Of a stretch of DNA of 64,000 nt, positions 56,507 to 64,000 are shown in pieces. The number at the start of each line of letters is the position of its first letter. Positions within the stretch are counted from its first letter, which is position 1. The DNA comes from Gongronella butleri (Eukaryota; Mucoromycota; Mucoromycetes; Mucorales; Cunninghamellaceae): the NCBI GenBank assembly GCA_025201375.1, contig JAIWZP010000056.1, positions 1 through 64,000 of the forward strand. The letters are read 5' to 3'. The notes beneath the pieces are model-generated. The model saw only the letters and a list, made by a program, of their open reading frames with translations, was not told the DNA's origin and did no database searches. The position numbers and the translations under genes are program-made.

Positions 56507-58531
56507 TGTGATTCAAAACAAGAAAGCGAAGAGGGAAGTGAAATATTGAAAAAACGAAAGTTGGACGCGAAACAAGGTTTTTTTGACGGACCTGGTGGAG
56601 TTTAAAAAATGAGCGAGACGGCGCGGAGCGTCTATTTTGTACATTTCGCAAAAACGACACGGCTGAATCGTGTCTGGTGGACGCCATTGCATGCCGTTTA
56701 TTCCAAACTCTCTCTTATACAGCCTCTGTCAGAGCAATGCTTGCAAAAAAAAAAAAAGTAAATGGCCCCAAGCAGGAAAAAATTGGGTTACAGGGTTTGC
56801 ACCAAAAAGCAACAAGGAACCTGGGGCCGCTCTGGGCAGACAAATGATAATACAACTTCCAGGCTCTCGAATAATAGCATTATTATTCTGGAGCAGGAGC
56901 ACCATTAATAATACACGCGAGTAATGTGCAAAAAGGCAATAAAACATCGATTTCGGCTTTTCAAGTACGTCGTGGAAGAATGATGGCGCGAGTTTTTGCA
57001 CCGCGTTGTAAGGACGCGTCAAGCTTTCGTTTGAGCCCACCCAGGCATCTCTAGGTCGCATAGATGGCGAGCAGTGGCCGGAATAAAAAATGACCAAAAA
57101 ACCTGGATGATCCCCTGGCCAATTTTCAAAAATTAAAAAACGTCTGTTAAACCACTACGAAACTTCGAGGGCAACATGATCATGCTTCACGCATCATTTC
57201 CTATACTGGCAAGGATCGAGCATTGTTATGCAAGTTGAGGAGAAAATGGACGTGGAAGCATGAAAATCACCATGTTTTCAATTCAATGCCATTGATCGAC
57301 GGTGTGCTTTTAGCGCCCTGAAACAAACATATCTCGCGCATATCGATCGTGCGCACATGTGGATGTCAGAGGGCCCAAGAAGACGTGCTCTGTGCGTGAA
57401 TGGCGACGCGTCGAAACCGCGTTTTTTGAAGGCGATTTTCAACGCATCTATACTCTGGGTTGTAACAACCAGCACACCACGCAATGCATACATGTAAAGC
57501 GCTGACTGATTCTCTCCGAGGAAATGACGGCAGATCGGTCCTGGCGCGTCTTACCGTCCAACGATGAGCATTTAAATAGAAGCTCTCCGGTTCAGTAAAT
57601 TGCCATTTTCTCGTAATTCACAAGGTAGATTTCGCTGAAAATACCTCCATTGTGCATCTCCTGTTGGCGCGCGCTGACCCTCAAAGATGGGTGATGATTT
57701 GAAATTTTGATTCTTTTTTTCCTAAAATCATAACGGCAGCGCTAAAAATTTCAAACAGACAAAGCTCCTCGGTTTCCGCACCCATAAATAGAAGGAAGGG
57801 CCCAAAATGTAGGCCTGCTCCCTTGATTTTTTTTTTGTAAAAAGTAGCGCGTCATCGATTAGGACCACTCCACGATTGTGCGCTGTTTGCGCATAAAATT
57901 GAACATTGGATTTGTTTGACTTCTTTTGACCTATTCCTGTCGTCCCTTTTTGCCTTTTTTTCGCTGCATTCATTCATCTGCCGTTGTCTACCATCATCAA
58001 TTGGTGTTTTTTTTGCCTAGCTTCGTCCGCCTGCATTTTGTCAAAAACACAATTTTTTCCCAATTTGAGGCGTGCGACTCTTTTTACCTTGGATTCGCAT
58101 GAAAAGTTGTCAGCTTTTGATGAAACAAGGAGCTCAGAATCGCGTGATGCCTTTCATAATGGCGCCTTTTATGGCTTTGGCTATTGCCTGCATTGAAAGA
58201 AAATGCTTATGCTTGTATGGGACCTTTTTAGATACTTTTTTTAATGGCTGCCGTCTCCTTTTTTTCTTTTTTTTTTTACGGGTCACCCTGTTGGCCACTC
58301 CCCACTCGGTCCGTGTCCTTTTGGGCTTTAATTGACATCATTTTTGACAAAAAAATCGTATCATTGATGCACATCTTGACTTTTTAATGCTTTTTTTTTC
58401 TTCAAGAGTTCAACTGATGGAGACACACGTTATGCGTGACAATAAAATAAGGAAAAAGACAAAGGAAGCAAAGGGAGGGCGACAATGCAGAGGGTGGGAA
58501 AGGAAAAAAAAAACGAAAATTGCTTTCCCAA
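56507..58531. other. Gene-free region upstream of NSE1, downstream of HOY1-like gene
   Basis: No convincing gene. A TTTGAGCCCACCC word near 57031 resembles the AACGAGCCCACC word at the start of element copies 3 and 4, and GACGCGT words occur at 57014 and 57406. A badly decayed fragment of the same element is possible. Confidence 0.4.
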
Positions 58532-59907
58532 TTACATGAACATGGCGGGTTCTTGCATCATGTAATAATATTGCTGCTGCATTTGGTCGAGGGAGGGAGG
58601 GTTGGGAAAGTAAGACGCATAGGGCTGCTTTGCATCTGTGGCTGGGGGCACAAAGAGCGGAAAAGCGGCAGCGGCGGCGCCATTGGTATTGGCGGAGGCG
58701 CCATGATGGGACGGATGGCTCGCCTGCGAGGTGGAAGGAGGGACGTGGTGATGGTGGTGGGTTGGGGAGGAAAAGTAGGCGACGTGGGGCTCTGGTGTGG
58801 TGGATGGCGAGATGGTGATATCGGACTGATTGAGGCAGTCGATCATGGGAGGTGGCATCGAGGCTGGCAGGATACACTTGTGGGCAAGATCGGGAACAAA
58901 CGACATCAGATCCAAGACGGCCTGCTTGAGCGCGTCGAATTGGTCCGTGGGCAAAATGTGAAGCGATTCGGACGACGCCTGGTGATTTTCCGAAAAGTCG
59001 CCACATCGAACCCACGCCGACGTGTCGTCGCCCATCTGGCACATGGAGAAACGCACTTGGGCCACGTCCAGTTCCAGCTGGCCGCAATTGACGCCGTCGT
59101 CGGGGCTCTCGATCAGTTTCAGGTGGTGAACTTGGTCAAAATCCATCTCCATGCGGAAGCGGTGGCCATTGTCCTGCACGTGCCAGATGAAAACACGCTC
59201 AAGAGGGTGGCAGATGCATTGCAAGTCCCATTCATGGTCTACCGTCAACGACATGAACCGCGCCCAGCTACCAATTCGGATCATGTTCACGGGCAGTGGC
59301 ACTTGCACGGCTGTATAGATGGTATTAAAGACGAAATTATGAGTAAAATGCGTCTTTTGTGAATTTTTTGTTCTTTTTTTTTTATATACGAACCTTGGCG
59401 ATCGGCGCCCTCGGACATGGCGCGCGTGGGAACATAATAGGGGATGTCATGGTGTACGATGTCTGGGCGCGTGCTTGCGGCGCGCTGCGGTCGCATGCGG
59501 GCTTTGGCGGGGCTTGATTCCTCGTAGCGTTCTGGGGTCATCATGGTGCGGAAGGTGGGCTGGAAGCGTGCAGCCTTTGCGGCGGCGGCCATGGGCGACT
59601 CGATCCAGCCAGTGCGCACATTTGGCACAAGCGATGCGCGGCCGTCCGAGTTGGCCTCAAGCTTGCGCGCCTTGGCACGCCGGTTTTGGAACCAGATCTG
59701 GATCGTGCGCTCAGACACATCCAGCTCGCGTGCAAGTCGGCTTCGAATCGCCGCGTCAGGAAGCGAATTTGTCACAAACGACTCTTGTAGCACAGCTACT
59801 TGACTAGGCTTTAAATGCGTTCGCTTGCGCGTATATGCCGACCGGCCGCCCGCTGCCTGGACTTGTTGTTGTGGCGCTTGTTGCTGTTGTTGGGGATATA
59901 ATTGCAT
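58532..59907 (-). CDS. Homeodomain transcription factor, HOY1/Phx1-like
   Basis: A nuclear DNA-binding protein of 430 residues from exons 59907-59394 and 59310-58532, split by an 83-nt intron. A Gln-rich start is followed by the homeodomain at about 27-84: RKRTHLKPSQVAVL, then VSERTIQIWFQNRRAKARK, the recognition helix with W72, F73, N75 and R77. A second conserved region around 175-290 (IRIGSWARFMSL, WHVQDNGHRFRMEMDFDQV, AQVRFSMCQMGDD) corresponds to the PH-like domain next to the homeodomain in fungal Hoy1/Phx1 proteins. Relatives act in hyphal growth (Yarrowia Hoy1) or stationary-phase survival (fission yeast Phx1). The rest is low-complexity: His-, Ala-, Pro- and Gln/Tyr-rich. The pyrimidine-rich sense strand upstream suggests a long leader. 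Confidence 0.88.
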
Positions 59908-61783
59908 TGTCGTCAACGAACAAAAAGAATAAAAAAAGAATGGGCAGAGAGAGAGAGAGAGAGAGAAACAGAGTATATACAGATGATAAAAAAAAAGGAT
60001 CGATGGGGGAGAGAACTCTTTAAAAAAAAAGGAATTTGCCCAGCAAATACGACTTTTACAAAGAGAAAAAAAAAGTGGAATTGGAATAAAGATATCAATT
60101 GACAAAGAGAAAAATGACCACCTTTTTAAAGACTCTCTGTTTCGCACCCCCTCCCTCCTCCTCCTCCTCCCCCCCCCCATTGCAGTGCACACACTCTTAC
60201 TTTCCCTCGCTCTTTCTCTCACACATCATTCACGACGTAAGCCATTCCATTTTGGGCAACCTATTTGTTTTAATTGAAAAAAAAAAAGGGAGAACAGTGC
60301 CACACACACTTCCCAGTTGCCCTTGCACTGCAAGCAATGGCCACCCAGTTGCTCCTTCCCTCCTTTTACTGCTCATGATTCTTCGTTCTCCTTGAATTTC
60401 ATGGTGGATTGGGATGATTGCGTGCATCTTGCGTTGCTTACTCTCTCTGTCTCATCCTGCCTCTCTCTCTCTTTTGGGATCGACATTGGCCAAAAGCACA
60501 ACACGTCACTCTTTTCCCCCATCCGAGGCAGACGCGTACTGGATGCCATTTTTTTTGTCATTTTTGCCAAGACCCCAATCCTTTTTTGCTCTTGACACGG
60601 CGCCAATTGACAAGTTTTACATCATGCGGGCGGGACAAGCGGATGGAAAAGGGAAAAACCAAAAGGAAACCTTGGAAAACAGGGTGGGCGAGTCGTCCGT
60701 GCGCAGGGAAAAAAGCGCCTGCGGTAGACAAATTGAGCCAATTGACCGATGGTGGCCTGTTTTCCGTTTTGCTTTTTCCTCGGTCTCCTTAGGTCATGCA
60801 CATCATGGCAGCCACATGACGCGTGAAAAAAACAGGTCAAGGGGGAGGGGGGAAAAGAAGGGAGAGAGGAGGGGGCCGCGATGAATGCATATGCAAGTCA
60901 ACTTGCATCTCTGTTTATGCTTGCTTTGCGCGGAGATTCAAGTCGCGCGCATGAACTGGAGTGGCCATTTTTGCTTGGACGCTGCAGGAGCACGAGGCCC
61001 ATGAGGAGAAAAGAAAAAAAAGCGACAACCAGGAGAAAAAGAAACAAAGAGAATCGAAACACATCATGTTGTCAGCGTGCTTTGCTTTTTTTTCCTTATC
61101 CCCGTCATTATTTTTAGCCTGGCCCCACGGATCCATAGCGGCGACATGTCGACGACGCGATGCGGACGATGTTATTTCATGCAGTGTGCAGCCCCAATGG
61201 CCAAGGGAAAAAAAAGTGAGTGGTCAATGCTACAAATCAGAGTGACGCATTGTATCACGATGCAAAGTGTTGGCTCCCAGCACGGCTACGGATGGATTAA
61301 CGCGCTGGCGATCTCCTTTCCGTGTGCCATGTTGATGGAAAGCCAAAAGCGAGAATTAAAAATAAAAAGAGCAATGACGCGCCTTTGCCCAATTTCGATC
61401 TTCTATCGTGACCATTGAGACGCGCAAGTGGCGTGATGTACCTTTTTGTGTAACCGTATGCGAACCCTTCGTTTCTCCTTGCGAAATGTGTCTCGTAATC
61501 AACTTGTGACAAGTCAGGGGCACAAAAAAAAACACGAACAAGGAGAAGTGTTTTTTTTGGCTTCAGGCGCCAAAACACTGGTCGAGATTGGATCACACAC
61601 CCAACGGATAAAAAAGAGCATGCGGCTTCAGCAGAACCCCTATTTTTTTTTAGATATTGTTGTTGTGGTGCAAGCGTGTGACGCGAAACGATGAAGATTG
61701 TCCGGTTTTTTGTTTGCCCAACTTGGCATCGTGCCTCCTTTTTTTTTTTCTACTGGTTCTTTCCTTCTTTACGAGAATTTTTA
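59908..61783. promoter_or_regulatory. Long divergent region between homeobox gene and D2HGDH
   Basis: A 1.9-kb region between divergent genes. It contains a (GA)n run at 59945-59968, C-runs near 60160-60178, and alternating purine-rich and pyrimidine-rich blocks to about 60880. The longest frames (up to 156 codons) are Ser/Arg-rich with no family motif. It probably holds a long regulatory region for the homeobox gene. Confidence 0.45.
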
Positions 61784-63821
61784 ATGAGGTGGGCTGCTCT
61801 GGTGCAGAAGCGCTTCTATTCCATGGCCAGGCCAGTCAGCCTGACTGCGGAGAAATTCCCGGGTTATCATCGAAGCGCGTCATTTAAAAAGGTACAACTC
61901 ACACGCATGCACACATAAACACACAAACACACCATCTATCCGTCATTCTTCGCTCGGTCTCGCACGCACGTTCACATAAACACGAGAAAAAGACATTTGT
62001 GGGAACGTGTGGCCACGTCGTCACAAGGGTGCCTTGGCCATTTCAACCATGATGACGACACATGTCGACACACGCGTCTCTCTTCTTTTTTTTCCCATGA
62101 AATCTGACTCGCCGCACTGCCTTTTCTTTTGTTTTTTTTTCTTTTCTCTTTTTTTTTGTACGCCTTGGCTCAGTTGGACGACAATGACGTCGCTTTTTTT
62201 CAATCCATTGTCGGTGCACAAGGCACGATACGCGACAGCGGCGGTCTGGAACCATACAACACCGATTGGATGAACAAATTTCGCGGCCAGGCCTCACTGG
62301 TACTGATGCCACGCACCACACAGCAGGTCTCGGAGATCCTCCGATACTGCAATGAGCAAAAGTAGTAATAAAATACATCCAATGGCTGGAATGGACTCTT
62401 CCCCGCGACAAACACATACTTATAGTGCCCATTCTTTTGTTTTAGACTTGCACTGGTACCGCAGGGAGGCAACACTAGCTTGGTTGGCGGCTCCGTCCCT
62501 GTATTTGACGAGGTCATCCTAAACATGAGGCGCATGAATCGCATCCGCTCTTTTGACAGCGTCTCAGGTAAGAAAAATCGAAATTCAAAAAAAGCGGGTC
62601 CTGACGCGTGTTTTTCACGTTTTAGGCATTCTGACCAGCGACGCCGGTTGTATCTTGGAAGTCCTCGACAATTGGCTAGCAGAAAAGGGCTACATGATGC
62701 CATTGGACCTTGCCGCCAAGGGCAGGTACAGTAACAAAAGAAAAATGAAAAAAAAAAGTCGCAAAACACGTGAAATGCTGATTTTCGTTGTCGCCATACG
62801 TAGCTGTCAAATTGGCGGCAACATTGCAACGAACGCGGGTGGCCTGCGGTTGCTGCGTTATGGATCGCTGCACGGCACGGTGCTCGGACTCGAGGTCGTA
62901 CTGCCAAATGGCACGGTGCTCAACAATATGTCGACTTTGCGCAAAGATAACACTGGCTTTGATCTAAAGCAGCTATTTATCGGCTCGGAAGGCACCATTG
63001 GGATCATCACGGGCGTGTCCATCCTCACGCCACTGCGGTCAAAAGTAAGTAAAAACGAGAAAAATGACAAAAAATGCGAGCTTCGACGCGACACTGACGC
63101 ATTTTCTGGGCGTGGACGCGCTATCTAGGCGGTCAATGTTGCGCTGTTGGGTCTCAATTCCTTTGACGACGTGCAAGAGGCATTCAAGCACGCACGACTC
63201 GAGCTATCTGAGATTCTCTCTGCATTTGAGTTTTGGGATAGCCATTCCTTCCAGGTATACAAGCGCCATTTTCCTCACAAAGACGTCATGGACAAGGACT
63301 ATCTGTTTTATATCCTGATCGAGACAAGCGGATCCAATAAACGGCATGACGACGAGGTAAAACAAAAAAAAGGGAGGAAATGCGCGTCATCAATTATCAA
63401 TCCTCCATTTTAACACGCCACACACCCTTTTTTTTTTTGCAATAGAAATTGACAGACTACCTAGAGCAAATGATGACCAATGGCATTGCGCAGGATGGTG
63501 TGGTGGCGCAAGACCAAACGCAGATCAAAGATCTGTGGGGCGTGCGCGACGGCCTGACCGAGGCATTGGGCAAGGAGCCCGCCGTGTACAAGTACGACAT
63601 TTCGATCCCTGTGGCCAAGATTTGGGAATGCACGCAGGATATGCGCCACCACTTGCAATTGGGCGGTGTCTTTGGCGACGAAGACTCGCCTGTCATTGAC
63701 GTTGTGGCGTACGGCCACATTGGTGATGGCAATGTTCATCTCAACATTGTCACAAAAGATCTAGACACACGTGTCTCGGACCTCATTGAGCCGTATCTCT
63801 TTGAATGGGTCGGTACGTGGC

Positions 63822-63857
<36 letters not shown>

Positions 63858-64000
63858 TTGACGTGCGCAGTTCTCATTTTTTTTTTTTTTTTGTCATTGC
63901 TCAGCAAAGCACCAAGGCTCCATCAGTGCGGAACACGGGCTTGGGGTGGCCAAGAACGAATTTTTGGGCTACTCCAAGACGCCGGAGATGATCGATTTGA
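61784..64000 (+). CDS. D-2-hydroxyglutarate dehydrogenase, mitochondrial (3' end missing)
   Basis: A FAD-linked enzyme that oxidises D-2-hydroxyglutarate to 2-oxoglutarate (yeast Dld2/Dld3 and human D2HGDH group). Exons 61784-61891, 62174-62361, 62446-62567, 62626-62725, 62804-63044, 63129-63356, 63446-63812 and 63905-64000 encode the first 483 residues; roughly 35-50 more lie beyond the edge. The start [19 protein letters not shown] is a basic, amphipathic mitochondrial presequence. The FAD-binding domain shows [40 protein letters not shown] and [12 protein letters not shown]. The C-terminal half has [12 protein letters not shown] (metal-ligand histidines) and [12 protein letters not shown]. 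The last intron carries A33 and T16 tracts. Confidence 0.93.

Noticed and set aside
60414..60884. 156-codon ORF upstream of D2HGDH
   Set aside because: Low-complexity Ser/Arg composition, two overlapping alternative frames and no recognisable domain.

Overview
The window is nuclear DNA from a fungus with intron-dense genes. Three things support this: a cytosolic glutamyl-tRNA synthetase with the N-terminal GST-like domain of yeast Gus1, a homeodomain protein followed by a HOY1/Phx1-type domain, and fungal-style Sen1, Uba4, Nse1 and SPX-EXS proteins. Introns are mostly about 55-140 nt with GT-AG ends, and genes hold from 1 to 20 of them. That fits a filamentous or early-diverging fungus better than a Saccharomyces-type yeast. 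The species cannot be named from the sequence. All exon models here were built by eye, joining frames across donor/acceptor pairs. Every complete model has a length divisible by three.

Layout. 1-2.8 kb: a partial SLC25 carrier, a small zinc-ribbon protein and a TANGO2 protein, all on the minus strand. 2.8-6.3 kb: gene-free, holding a decayed dispersed element riddled with small TACAGTA/GTATCATA palindromes. 6.3-15.9 kb: three tandem paralogues of a seven-transmembrane, receptor-like family (minus). 15.9-19.4 kb: gene-free, with another copy of the dispersed element. 19.4-27.2 kb: SEN1 RNA/DNA helicase (minus). 28.1-31.7 kb: divergent ribosomal P1 and GUS1. 31.7-35.8 kb: gene-free, more element copies. 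35.8-37.7 kb: an orphan two-finger zinc protein. 37.9-39.8 kb: a degenerate minisatellite. 40.5-50.1 kb: divergent SPX-EXS phosphate exporter (minus) and exosome nuclease DIS3 (plus). 50-51.5 kb: a fourth element copy. 51.6-56.5 kb: a gamma-tubulin-complex-like protein (minus), UBA4 (plus) and NSE1 (minus). 58.5-59.9 kb: a HOY1-like homeobox gene (minus). 61.8-64 kb: D-2-hydroxyglutarate dehydrogenase (plus), running off the right edge.

The housekeeping genes form no operon-like pathway. Two functional links exist: Sen1 and Dis3 both act in nuclear RNA termination and decay, and RPP1 and GUS1 share a short bidirectional promoter and both serve translation. The least familiar material is the tandem seven-TM family, the dispersed element whose copies still resemble each other as protein, and the palindromic micro-insertions that interrupt one copy. 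Introns also show a strand-specific pattern of a poly-A run near the donor and a poly-T run near the acceptor.
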